Assembly: GCF_015546965.1 (NCBI RefSeq)
Contig: NZ_JADMUF010000003.1
Span: forward strand, 1 to 57,259
Direction of reading: 5' to 3'
Origin: Collinsella aerofaciens
GTDB lineage: Bacteria; Actinomycetota; Coriobacteriia; Coriobacteriales; Coriobacteriaceae
Length of the DNA stretch: 57,259 bases
The notes under the pieces are model-generated. The model saw only the letters and a list, made by a program, of their open reading frames with translations. It made no database searches and was not told where the DNA came from. The translations under genes and the position numbers were made by a program. Positions 1 through 7,530 of this stretch are shown piece by piece (the first letter of the stretch is position 1; each line of letters starts with the position of its first letter).

Positions 1-1
1 T

Positions 2-81
2 GGCTTTGTAAAGCCGTTTGTCTCCACCCGCGTAGCGGGTGGTTTAAAGCTGGCCGCTGCGCGGCCAGCAGACTAAAGTCT
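2..81. repeat. Array of four short perfect hairpins at the left edge
   Basis: Four inverted repeats are packed into 80 bases: 2-15 (GGCTTT/AAAGCC), 24-42 (CCACCCGC/GCGGGTGG), 50-68 (CTGGCCGC/GCGGCCAG) and 70-81 (AGACT/AGTCT). No gene covers them. Such hairpin strings resemble REP-type elements and the subterminal ends of IS200/IS605-family elements, so an element may continue past the window edge. No transposase is visible, so this is only a suggestion. Confidence 0.4.
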
Positions 82-88
82 TGAATGC

Positions 89-120
89 AAAAAGGGACCC
101 GTCCATTGCGGACGGATCCC
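89..120 (-). terminator. Terminator of rpsA
   Basis: An imperfect stem at 94-120 (GGGACCCGTCC pairing with GGACGGATCCC, loop ATTGC) is followed on the minus strand by a run of five T (89-93). It lies 27 bases after the rpsA stop codon and fits an intrinsic terminator. Confidence 0.85.
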
Positions 121-146
121 TTAAAACAAGTGATCGTCAAACCGAT

Positions 147-1313
147 TTACTCGGCGTCAGTCTCCTCGTCCTTCTTCTCGGAAGGCAGCGGGGTGACCTC
201 GATCTCGACGCCCAGAGTCTCAGCAGCGGACTTCATGGACAGGGAGATACGACGACGGTCGAGGTCGATCTCCATGACCTTGACCTGAACCTTGTCGCCC
301 ACGTGGGTGACCTGAGAAGGCTGATCGACGTGCTTATTGGCCATCTCGGAGATGTGCACCAGGCCCTCGATGCCCTCGCCCAGGTCGACGAAAGCGCCGA
401 ACGGGACAAGCTTGGTCACAGTGCCCTCGACGATAGCGCCGACGGGGTACTTCTTGACCAGTGCGCGCCACGGATCCTCGGTGGTCTGCTTGAGACCCAG
501 GGAGATGCGCTCGCGGTTGAGATCGACGTCGAGAACCTCGACCTCGACCTCCTGGCCGACCTTGACAACCTCGGAAGGATGGTTGACGTGGTTCCAAGAG
601 AGCTCGGAAATGTGGATGAGGCCGTCGATGCCGCCGAGGTCGACGAAGGCGCCGAAGTCGACGATGGAGGAAACGGTGCCCTGGAGACGCATGCCAGACT
701 TGAGCTTGGACAGGATCTCGGAGCGCTCGGCCTTACGGGACTCCTCGAGCACGACGCGACGGGAGAGGACGACGTTGTTGCGGTTGCGGTCCATCTCGAT
801 GACGCGAGCCTCGATGCGGGTGCCCATGTAGGAGGTGAGGTCCTTGACGCGACGGAGGTCGACGAGGGAAGCGGGCAGGAAGCCACGCAGGCCGATGTCG
901 AGGATCAGGCCGCCCTTGACAACCTCGATAACCTCGCCCTCGACGTTCTCGCCGGAGTTGAACTTCTCCTCGATGCGGTTCCAAGCACGCTCGTACTCGG
1001 CACGCTTCTTGGACAGGACCAGACGACCGTCCTTGTCCTCCTTCTGGAGAACCAGAGCCTCGATGGGATCACCGAGTGCAACGATGTCTGCAGGGTTAGC
1101 GTCCTTGCGGATGGACAGCTCGCGGACCGGGATAACGCCCTCGGACTTGAATCCGATGTCAACGAGCACCTCGTCATGCTCGATCTTAACGACAGTGCCG
1201 TTAACGAGATCGCCCTCATCAAAGTCGGTAATCGTACCGTCGATGAGGTTGTTCATCTCCTCCTCATTGACATCGTCAAGAGAGAAAATGGACGAGTTCT
1301 GAATCTCACTCAA
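147..1313 (-). CDS. rpsA: 30S ribosomal protein S1
   Basis: Ribosomal protein S1 helps mRNAs bind the 30S subunit. The 388-residue protein has four S1 RNA-binding repeats at about residues 35-103, 121-186, 207-275 and 292-361. The last two carry the typical FGAFVDLG and GLVHISE motifs. It ends in a short acidic tail. Four repeats are usual for Gram-positive and actinobacterial S1, against six in E. coli. The start is a TTG codon at 1313, preceded by AAAGGGG at good distance; no better ATG is available in frame. The gene is monocistronic, with its own terminator, and divergent from the HAD gene at 1629. Confidence 0.95.
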   Translation of the reverse strand: MSEIQNSSIFSLDDVNEEEMNNLIDGTITDFDEGDLVNGTVVKIEHDEVLVDIGFKSEGVIPVRELSIRKDANPADIVALGDPIEALVLQKEDKDGRLVLSKKRAEYERAWNRIEEKFNSGENVEGEVIEVVKGGLILDIGLRGFLPASLVDLRRVKDLTSYMGTRIEARVIEMDRNRNNVVLSRRVVLEESRKAERSEILSKLKSGMRLQGTVSSIVDFGAFVDLGGIDGLIHISELSWNHVNHPSEVVKVGQEVEVEVLDVDLNRERISLGLKQTTEDPWRALVKKYPVGAIVEGTVTKLVPFGAFVDLGEGIEGLVHISEMANKHVDQPSQVTHVGDKVQVKVMEIDLDRRRISLSMKSAAETLGVEIEVTPLPSEKKDEETDAE

Positions 1314-1628
1314 AGGTGGACCCCTTTCGAACTACGGGGCCCCGATTGCTAGGACCTACAGAAGGGTGCGACAAGCACACAACGTTTAGGAACACTCGGG
1401 AGCCGACAGATACTAATGTGACGCTTATGCAATCACGTTCGTATAGGTTACGGGGAAATGAGTTCGATTTCAAGCGTGAACTGCGATTTTTTACTCGTGT
1501 GGAGACTTTTTCGTAATCTTATGAACACACGTCTCCGCAACTTGACGATAACCAGCCAGGCATTCGGCTTTGGGGTAAAGTATCCGGAGCCAACGATTCT
1601 AGATCGATTTTTCGAGAAAGGTGCCCGC
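1314..1628. other. Divergent intergenic spacer between rpsA and the HAD gene
   Basis: This 315-base spacer must hold the promoters of rpsA (leftward) and of the HAD phosphatase (rightward). I could not pick out a convincing -35/-10 pair for either. An in-frame extension of the HAD reading frame back to 1458 exists but lacks family-like sequence. No RNA gene or hairpin stands out. Confidence 0.5.
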
Positions 1629-2387
1629 GTGCTCAAAGCAGTCGTTTTCGATATGGACGAAACGCTTCTCAGCATCAACCTCAACGCGTTCATCCTTCGC
1701 TATTTCAAAGATGTCTCTTCGATGCTCGCGGATATCGGGCGCCGCAGCCGCGGTGGCACGATGGCACGCCTCGGGACCATCCTGGTCGACCTCAACGCCA
1801 ATCGCCGCAGCGGCACGGACAACCGCACCAATCTTGAGTTTTACCGCACCGAGGTCGAGCGCAGGTGCGGCATCTGCCTCTCCGATCCCGTCATCTACGA
1901 GGCGTTTACCTACTACGACCGCGAAGTGCTTCCGCACAAGAATGACGATGTCATTAACGCCCACGCCATGCCCGGCGCACATGCCGCGCTTCAGGCCGTA
2001 CAGGATGCAGGACTGCGTTGCGCGCTCTTTACCAACCCCAGCTTTCCGCAGGGGGCCATCGAGTGCCGCATGGGTTGGGGCGACCTGGCCGACGCCCCCT
2101 TTGAGCTCGTCACGCACATGGGAAACACCACCCGCTGCAAGCCCGATGCCACCTACTATCTAGATCAGCTTCAGGTGATGGGGCTCGAGCCGCACGAGGT
2201 CCTTATGGTGGGCAACGATCCCAAACGCGACTTCCCCAGCCCCGCCTGCGGCATTCAAACCGCCTTTGTGGGCCAGGGCAAGCCCAGCCGAGCCACCTGG
2301 CGCGGAACCATGGAAGACTTCGCCCGCAACTTTAACGCCGTAGTAGAAGCCTTCTACGAACACCAAGTAGCCGACGAACTGTCATAG
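1629..2387 (+). CDS. HAD-superfamily (subfamily IA-like) hydrolase
   Basis: A cytoplasmic haloacid-dehalogenase-fold phosphatase of 252 residues; the substrate cannot be told from sequence. Motif I is VVFDMDETLL at about residues 4-13, giving the nucleophile Asp and the acid/base Asp two residues later. The motif II region is CALFTNPS, and motif IV is VGNDPKRDF near residue 198. The start is taken as GTG 1629, because AAAGG sits seven bases upstream and the protein then begins directly at the HAD core; an ATG at 1458 would add 57 unrelated residues. It is convergent with cyuA across a structured repeat. Confidence 0.82.
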   Translation: MLKAVVFDMDETLLSINLNAFILRYFKDVSSMLADIGRRSRGGTMARLGTILVDLNANRRSGTDNRTNLEFYRTEVERRCGICLSDPVIYEAFTYYDREVLPHKNDDVINAHAMPGAHAALQAVQDAGLRCALFTNPSFPQGAIECRMGWGDLADAPFELVTHMGNTTRCKPDATYYLDQLQVMGLEPHEVLMVGNDPKRDFPSPACGIQTAFVGQGKPSRATWRGTMEDFARNFNAVVEAFYEHQVADELS

Positions 2388-2410
2388 GACCCCTCGCTCC
2401 AAACAAAATA

Positions 2411-2577
2411 GCGCCGTAGGTTGAGCATAAGTCAGCGAAAACGCCCCTAAGCGAGCAATGTGCCTTGAAAGAGGAGGGCATAGGCCTTCTGGCCATGCCC
2501 GACGATTGAAAGGCAGATTGCCGCTTCGGGGCGTTTGCAGCGTCGACTGGTTACGCGGTTTGGTAAAACCGCGTAAC
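2411..2577. repeat. Structured intergenic element, copy A
   Basis: One of two copies in the window; the other is at 54073-54313. Parts in order: a 30-base 5' box (2411-2440, 28/30 identical to copy B); a long imperfect stem, 2439-2453 with 2522-2536, continued by 2455-2466 with 2510-2521; an inner hairpin 2476-2500 (GGGCAT, bulged A, GGCC, TTCT loop, GGCC, ATGCCC); a 16-base box (2537-2552) identical in copy B; and a perfect 12-bp hairpin 2550-2577 that touches the cyuA stop codon. Stem sequences differ from copy B but pairing is kept. The function is unknown; it could be a mobile REP-like element or a structured RNA. Confidence 0.8.
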
Positions 2578-3896
2578 TAACAAACCTGGGTTTTGCCGAT
2601 CATGATGTTGAGGATCTCGACGTCGGTGTCCTTCATGCCCACGCGGCCTACGTAGCCCATACTGGCGATTGTCTGCTCAACAGTATCTTGGATCAGGCCC
2701 TCGCCGGCGCGGAAGCCGCGGCCTTGCATGGCCATATCATGGCCCAGAATCGCCGCATCGACGGCAGCGGAAATCTTGGCGGCGCAGCTTGCCTTGGCGC
2801 CATCGCACACGATGCCGCCAACGTTGCCGAGCGTGTTCGAGACTGTCGCGCCGATCTGCTCGCGCGTGCCGCCACACAGCCAGGTAATCGCGGCGCCGGC
2901 GCCGCACGCGGCGCAAATAGCACCGCAAAACGCCGAGAGCGCACCAATATAGCTCTTGATATGCACGGCGATAAGATCGGACAGCATCACGGCGCGCACC
3001 AGGTGCTCGTGGTCGCAGCGCAGGAACTCAGCATACTCCATGACGGGCAATGCGCAGGTAATGCCCTGATTGCCCGAGCCGCACACAATGGCGACCGGCA
3101 GCGCGCAGCCGTTCATGCGGGCGTCGGACCCGGCGGCTGCACGGGCACGGGCACGGCAGGCGACGTCATCGGCACGAGCGCCCAGCAGCGTACGGCCCAC
3201 CTCGGCACCCCAAGCGTGCGCGAGACCCTCGGCACTGATCGCGCCGTTCAGCTCAATCTGACGCTCAACGGCAGCGCGGGCGTCCTCAATGTCACCGTCC
3301 TCGATAAAGTCGATGATGGACTCAATGCTCATAGGAGTATCGGCGTTATCTGCCGCACGCTCGGCCACCACACGTTCGGCGCAGGCGGCACACTCCCCCG
3401 CCGACTTGCCGCATACCGGAATACCGTCGAGCGTATGGCACGTGACATTGGTGTGGTGATCGGTAATCTCGACGACCGCGGTATGGCCCCCGGCCGTCGC
3501 AGTCACCTTGATGTAGAGGTTGGGCACACCCTCGACAAGCGACACATCGCAGTAACCGGCATCGGCGAGAAGCTCAGACACGCGAGCACGGTCTTCGTCG
3601 TTAACGCTCTCAAGCACCTCAAGCGCGCTCTTAGCGTCGCCGCCCACGGCACCCAGCACGGCCGCGGCCTCAATACCGTGCATACCGCCCGAGTTGGGCA
3701 CGGTCACGCTCTTGACGTTCTTGATGATGTTGCCCGAGCAGGCAACATCCATATGATCGGGCTCGCAACCGAGCGTCTGGCTCGCCAGCGCTGCTGCATA
3801 GGCAACGGCAATGGGCTCGGTACAGCCGAGCGCGCAGACAAGTTCACGGTTCAAAACATCGCAAAACGCGGCATCACGGATGGAATCGGTAGGCAT
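2577..3896 (-). CDS. cyuA: L-cysteine desulfidase, CyuA/YhaM (UPF0597) family
   Basis: Members of this family break L-cysteine down to pyruvate, ammonia and sulfide using an oxygen-sensitive Fe-S cluster, and are related to the iron-sulfur serine dehydratases. The 439-residue length fits the family. The conserved GCTEP motif near the N terminus holds Cys25, a likely cluster ligand, and further cysteines lie in the GNQGITCALP segment and the CGAICAACGAG segment. ATG 3896 is preceded by AGGAGA. The gene is alone, convergent with the HAD gene, and its stop codon abuts the repeat element at 2411-2577. Activity on serine rather than cysteine cannot be excluded. Confidence 0.88.
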   Translation of the reverse strand: MPTDSIRDAAFCDVLNRELVCALGCTEPIAVAYAAALASQTLGCEPDHMDVACSGNIIKNVKSVTVPNSGGMHGIEAAAVLGAVGGDAKSALEVLESVNDEDRARVSELLADAGYCDVSLVEGVPNLYIKVTATAGGHTAVVEITDHHTNVTCHTLDGIPVCGKSAGECAACAERVVAERAADNADTPMSIESIIDFIEDGDIEDARAAVERQIELNGAISAEGLAHAWGAEVGRTLLGARADDVACRARARAAAGSDARMNGCALPVAIVCGSGNQGITCALPVMEYAEFLRCDHEHLVRAVMLSDLIAVHIKSYIGALSAFCGAICAACGAGAAITWLCGGTREQIGATVSNTLGNVGGIVCDGAKASCAAKISAAVDAAILGHDMAMQGRGFRAGEGLIQDTVEQTIASMGYVGRVGMKDTDVEILNIMIGKTQVC

Positions 3897-4167
3897 AGGT
3901 ATCTCCTGCTTGCATAACGGGCTGGGCTCTCAAAAAAGTTAGCTCCTTTATTTGATAACAATGCATCAAAAACCGCAACCATGGTTCCGGCGGACGGCGC
4001 TCAAGCACAAACTGACAGCATTCATTCATGAGAAGCCGGTCTTGTTGCATGCTAAAGCGTTTGACCAAAAAACGCCCGAGCGTTTACGCAAAAGTCGCGC
4101 TATCATGCAGTCGAACGCGGTAAACACCTTTAGCATTTGCGCCGCACAGACCAGAGAGGAACCATCC

Positions 4168-4635
4168 ATGAAGATCGGTATCGGTAACGACCACGCCGCC
4201 GTCGAGCTCAAGAACATCATCTCCGAGCACCTGAAGGAGCGCGGCTGCGAGGTCGTGAACTTTGGCACCGACACCTCCGAGAGCTTTGACTACCCCATCG
4301 CCGGCTACAAGGTGGGTAAGGCCGTTGCCAACGGCGATGTTGACCTGGGCATCCTCATCTGTGGCACCGGCGTCGGGATTAGCCTGGCTGCCAACAAGGT
4401 CGAGGGCGTACGCGCCGTCGTGTGCTCCGAGCCCTTCAGCGCCAAGCTCTCCCGCATGCACAACAACACCAACGTGCTCGCCTTTGGCGCCCGCGTCGTG
4501 GGCTCCGAGCTCGCTAAGATGATTGTCGACGAGTGGCTCGACGCCGAGTTTGAGGGCGGTCGTCACGAGCGTCGCGTTAACCTCCTCAACGAGATCGACC
4601 ACACGCGCGGCCTCAAGGTCGTCGATGAGGCCTAA
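4168..4635 (+). CDS. rpiB: Ribose-5-phosphate isomerase B
   Basis: RpiB interconverts ribose-5-phosphate and ribulose-5-phosphate in the pentose phosphate pathway. The 155-residue product has the RpiB/LacAB hallmarks: MKIGIGNDHAAVELK at the N terminus, the catalytic-Cys loop ILICGTGVGIS at about residues 63-73, and the MHNNTNVLAFGAR segment. ATG 4168 follows GAGAGGA; a longer frame back to 3952 has no family sequence. A strong terminator follows. Galactose-6-phosphate isomerase subunits share the fold, but there are no lac-type neighbours. Confidence 0.92.
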   Translation: MKIGIGNDHAAVELKNIISEHLKERGCEVVNFGTDTSESFDYPIAGYKVGKAVANGDVDLGILICGTGVGISLAANKVEGVRAVVCSEPFSAKLSRMHNNTNVLAFGARVVGSELAKMIVDEWLDAEFEGGRHERRVNLLNEIDHTRGLKVVDEA

Positions 4636-4662
4636 ACCACTCAGTGCCACAAGCTAACAGCA

Positions 4663-4697
4663 GGGGCCCGCTCGGAACTTATGACCGAGCGGGCCCC
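4663..4697 (+). terminator. Terminator of rpiB
   Basis: A perfect 13-bp stem (GGGGCCCGCTCGG pairing with CCGAGCGGGCCCC, 9-base loop) lies 27 bases after the rpiB stop and is followed by TTCATAGGTTTT. Confidence 0.85.
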
Positions 4698-4720
4698 TTC
4701 ATAGGTTTTGGTATAAAAGA

Positions 4721-4746
4721 GCGCCGCGGATGGAGTTCCGCGGCGC
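4721..4746 (-). terminator. Terminator of ndk
   Basis: A perfect 10-bp stem (GCGCCGCGGA with TCCGCGGCGC) reads leftward into TCTTTTATA, 40 bases after the ndk stop. It stands back to back with the rpiB terminator between the two convergent genes. Confidence 0.85.
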
Positions 4747-4786
4747 CCAAGCCACACGCTAACAGCTTTAAGGAGTCAAAGCTGGT

Positions 4787-5191
4787 TTAGCCAAAGAAGC
4801 GCTTGATCTCAATCTCGGCGTTCTCCAAGCAGTCGGAGCCGTGGATCACGTTGGCGTTGACATCGACGGCAAAGTCGCCGCGGATGGTACCAGGAGCAGC
4901 GTCAAGCGGGTTGGTAGCGCCCATGAGGGTGCGCATCTTAGCAACAGCGGAGAGACCGGAAACGACCATCTTGACGACCGGACCGCTCGTCATAAAGTCG
5001 CAGAGACCGCTAAAGAAGGGCTTGTCGGCCAGATGGGCGTAGTGCTCCTCGACGGTAGCGCGCTCGAGCGTGGTCATCTCCATGCGCTCGATGACAAGAC
5101 CGCTGCGCTCAATGCGAGCAACAATCTCGCCGATCTTGCGATCGCGCACGGCGTCGGGCTTAATCATGATGAAGGTCTTCTCGATAGCCAT
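4787..5191 (-). CDS. ndk: Nucleoside diphosphate kinase
   Basis: Ndk transfers the gamma phosphate of ATP to other nucleoside diphosphates through a phosphohistidine. At 134 residues it has the usual length. It begins with EKTFIMIKPDAV, and the active-site His is in NVIHGSD near residue 117, in the standard position for the family. ATG 5191 is preceded by GAAAGG. The gene is monocistronic with its own terminator and a candidate promoter at 5256-5284. Confidence 0.96.
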   Translation of the reverse strand: MAIEKTFIMIKPDAVRDRKIGEIVARIERSGLVIERMEMTTLERATVEEHYAHLADKPFFSGLCDFMTSGPVVKMVVSGLSAVAKMRTLMGATNPLDAAPGTIRGDFAVDVNANVIHGSDCLENAEIEIKRFFG

Positions 5192-5255
5192 AAAAGTAGC
5201 CTTTCAAGTAGGTTCGCGCGTGCCCAAGTCCCATTCCGGCACCCGCCTGGACTGC

Positions 5256-5284
5256 ATCGTAACAGAGTTTTAGCTGCAGTTAAA
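5256..5284 (-). promoter_or_regulatory. Candidate sigma-70 promoter of ndk
   Basis: On the minus strand TTTAAC (5279-5284) and TACGAT (5256-5261) are separated by exactly 17 bases, about 65 bases before the ndk start. Each hexamer matches the consensus at four of six positions, so this is plausible rather than certain. Elsewhere in the 5192-5577 spacer I see a 9-bp hairpin at 5370-5410 and the argH terminator, and nothing else. Confidence 0.35.
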
Positions 5285-5497
5285 CAAAAAGCTGTTTATT
5301 GAAACGCTGCAATTTATTAAAGCGCTCCATATGTGTCACTTCTGTTTCGAAGCCCGATTAGAGTACCATCCGACCGCCCATCAACCGCATCGAACAGAGC
5401 AGGCGGTCGGTTGCCGCCCGCGAACGTAACCCCTTCACAACCTGCCCAAAGGTCCTACAGAAGTTCTCGACAAGCCCCTCCCCCATAGCAACAAAAT

Positions 5498-5525
5498 ACG
5501 GGCGTCCGCATCAGCAGACACCCGT
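5498..5525 (-). terminator. Terminator of argH
   Basis: A stem with 8 of 9 pairs Watson-Crick and one G-T (ACGGGTGTC with GACGCCCGT on the minus strand) runs into ATTTTGTTG, 52 bases after the argH stop codon. Confidence 0.75.
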
Positions 5526-5577
5526 AAAAGCAAAAACGATTTATCGATAAATGGCCAAAGCCGCTTCAGCCAAAGCC

Positions 5578-7008
5578 CTACTTTACCCCGTGGCCCATCT
5601 CGACGACCTTGGTCAGCGATCCAAACACGCCTTCGTCGGCCACGAGCTGTGCCACGGCACGCTGCAACTGCACGGCAACGGCAGCAGGGGCGGTACCGCC
5701 CTCGGTCGTGCGTGCAGCGACAATCGACGGGATGTCGAGCGCCTCGGTAATGTCGCGCTCAAAGAGCGGGCTTGCCTCCTGGAACACCTCAAACGGCAGG
5801 TCCTCAAGATTGCAGCCGCGCTTCTCACACATCAGGACCAGATGGCCCACCACGGCATGTGCCTCGCGGAACGGCAGACCACGCTTAGCCAGGTAGTCGG
5901 CAACATCGGTGGCGGCAAGGTGCCCCACGCCGCACTCGCGCGCCATGGCATCCTCGTTGACGGTCCAAGTCGAAATCATACCGGCCATAACCGACAGGCA
6001 CTGCATGAGCGTATGGGCGGTATCGAGCGCGCCCTCCTTGTCCTCCTGCAAGTCCTTGTTATAAGCAAGCGGCAGGCCCTTCATGGTCACGAGCAGCTGC
6101 ACCAGGTTGCCATACACACGGCCGCTCTTGCCGCGGATAAGCTCGGCAAAGTCGGGATTCTTCTTCTGCGGCATGATGGACGAGCCGGTGGAGTACGAGT
6201 CGGAAAGCGTGATAAAGCCAAATTCGGAGCTCGACCACAGCACGATCTCCTCGGAAAGACGCGACAGGTGCATCGCCATGACGGAGCCGGCGTAATGCAG
6301 GTCGAGGAGGAAATCACGGTCGGAAACCGCATCGAGCGAGTTGGGAATCACGCCCGCAAAGCCAAGTTCGGCAGCCGTCATCTGACGATCGAGCGGATAG
6401 CTCGTGCCGGCAAGCGCGGCAGCACCCAGCGGGCAGTTGTCGGCGGCATCAAAGGCTGCCTTCAGGCGTGTAAAGTCGCGCGCGAACATCCAGGAATACG
6501 CCAGCAGATGATGCGACAGCAGCACGGGCTGGGCGTGCTGCATGTGCGTGTAGCCCGGCAGAATCACCTTGTCGTACTTCTTAGCCGCATCCACCAGCAC
6601 ATGGCGCAGCTCAAGATTGGCCCCCATGAGCTCCTTGGCCAGCGCCTTGACGCCCAGGCGCGTATCGGTCGCCACCTGGTCGTTACGCGAACGCCCGGTA
6701 TGCAGGCGCTTACCAGCCTCGCCGATGCGGCGCGTCAGCTCGCTTTCGATGGACATGTGAATGTCCTCGTCGTTGATGTCGAAGGTGAAGTTGCCGGCAT
6801 CGATATCCTGTTCGATTCCGGTCAGACCCTCGGCAATCGCCTGCTCGTCCTCGGCGTTGATAATGCCCTGGGCCGCCAGCATCTTGGCATGTGCCTTAGA
6901 GCCGGCGATATCCTGCTTATAGAGATGTTTGTCGACCGGCAACGACGCGCCAAACTCCTGCGTGACCTCGGCCACGCCCGCCTCAAAACGACCGCCCCAA
7001 AGAGCCAT
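5578..7008 (-). CDS. argH: Argininosuccinate lyase
   Basis: ArgH splits argininosuccinate into arginine and fumarate, the last step of arginine synthesis. The 476-residue protein starts MALWGGRF, a family signature, and carries the fumarase/aspartase signature GSSIMPQKKNP near residue 282, whose loop holds the catalytic Ser. HTGRSRNDQV near residue 110 is also conserved. The start is set at ATG 7008 because AAAGGGGA lies just upstream and homologues begin with this motif; the frame continues 25 codons further without support. It is downstream of argG in the same direction, with a small unknown gene (7127-7297) and a hairpin between them. Confidence 0.96.
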   Translation of the reverse strand: MALWGGRFEAGVAEVTQEFGASLPVDKHLYKQDIAGSKAHAKMLAAQGIINAEDEQAIAEGLTGIEQDIDAGNFTFDINDEDIHMSIESELTRRIGEAGKRLHTGRSRNDQVATDTRLGVKALAKELMGANLELRHVLVDAAKKYDKVILPGYTHMQHAQPVLLSHHLLAYSWMFARDFTRLKAAFDAADNCPLGAAALAGTSYPLDRQMTAAELGFAGVIPNSLDAVSDRDFLLDLHYAGSVMAMHLSRLSEEIVLWSSSEFGFITLSDSYSTGSSIMPQKKNPDFAELIRGKSGRVYGNLVQLLVTMKGLPLAYNKDLQEDKEGALDTAHTLMQCLSVMAGMISTWTVNEDAMARECGVGHLAATDVADYLAKRGLPFREAHAVVGHLVLMCEKRGCNLEDLPFEVFQEASPLFERDITEALDIPSIVAARTTEGGTAPAAVAVQLQRAVAQLVADEGVFGSLTKVVEMGHGVK

Positions 7009-7126
7009 GGAACCGTCCCCTTTCATCGAATACCAAAACAAGCGCCCAAAGCAGTGCGCCATGTCGCTAAAGCAATTTTTCAACCGCTAGTTTTACACAC
7101 TCCCTGCCGTGCGCGGGGCCATGTAG

Positions 7127-7297
7127 CTAATTTGCAAAGAAGTGACGCACCATGCACTTGGCGCCCAACGTCTCCCTCCGGATGTTGCCCTGCGAACCAT
7201 CGATCCAGGCCTTCAGGCTCATAGGGACGTCCTCGACCCTTGCAGCATCGAACTCGGGCGCGAGGGCAAGTAAAGCATGCGTGATAGCATTGAACAT
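7127..7297 (-). CDS. Small protein of unknown function, 56 residues
   Basis: A short reading frame between argG and argH. ATG 7297 follows GAGGAG at eight bases, and codon use resembles neighbouring genes. The product has a hydrophobic N-terminal half (MFNAITHALLALAPEFD) and a basic C-terminal half ending MVRHFFAN. I recognise no family. Its stop lies 118 bases before the argH start. It could be a real small gene, or a translated leader before argH. No start-to-stop frame on the opposite strand looks better. Confidence 0.45.
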   Translation of the reverse strand: MFNAITHALLALAPEFDAARVEDVPMSLKAWIDGSQGNIRRETLGAKCMVRHFFAN

Positions 7298-7347
7298 AAT
7301 GGATACTCCTCATATATATAGGCGCAGAGCCGCCAAATTGATAGAAG

Positions 7348-7377
7348 GAGCCCCGCCGGACAACCCCGGCGGGGCTC
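7348..7377 (-). terminator. Strong hairpin after argG
   Basis: A perfect 12-bp GC-rich stem (GAGCCCCGCCGG with CCGGCGGGGCTC, 6-base loop) lies about 150 bases after argG and 51 bases before the small gene at 7297. The T run on the minus side is weak (CTTCTATCAATTT). It may terminate argG or act as a processing or stability element. Confidence 0.6.
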
Positions 7378-7530
7378 GGACTCAGCCGCAGACGCGGCAT
7401 CATATATGCGGGCGGAACGTAGGGGCCACCGATGTTAAGAAGTGTCAGCAAGCATAACGAAAGGTAGGGACCCCGTGCGCCCGTTTTGTATCACGCGGAT
7501 GGGCCGCGCGGATACCAAGGGAAGGAAGAC

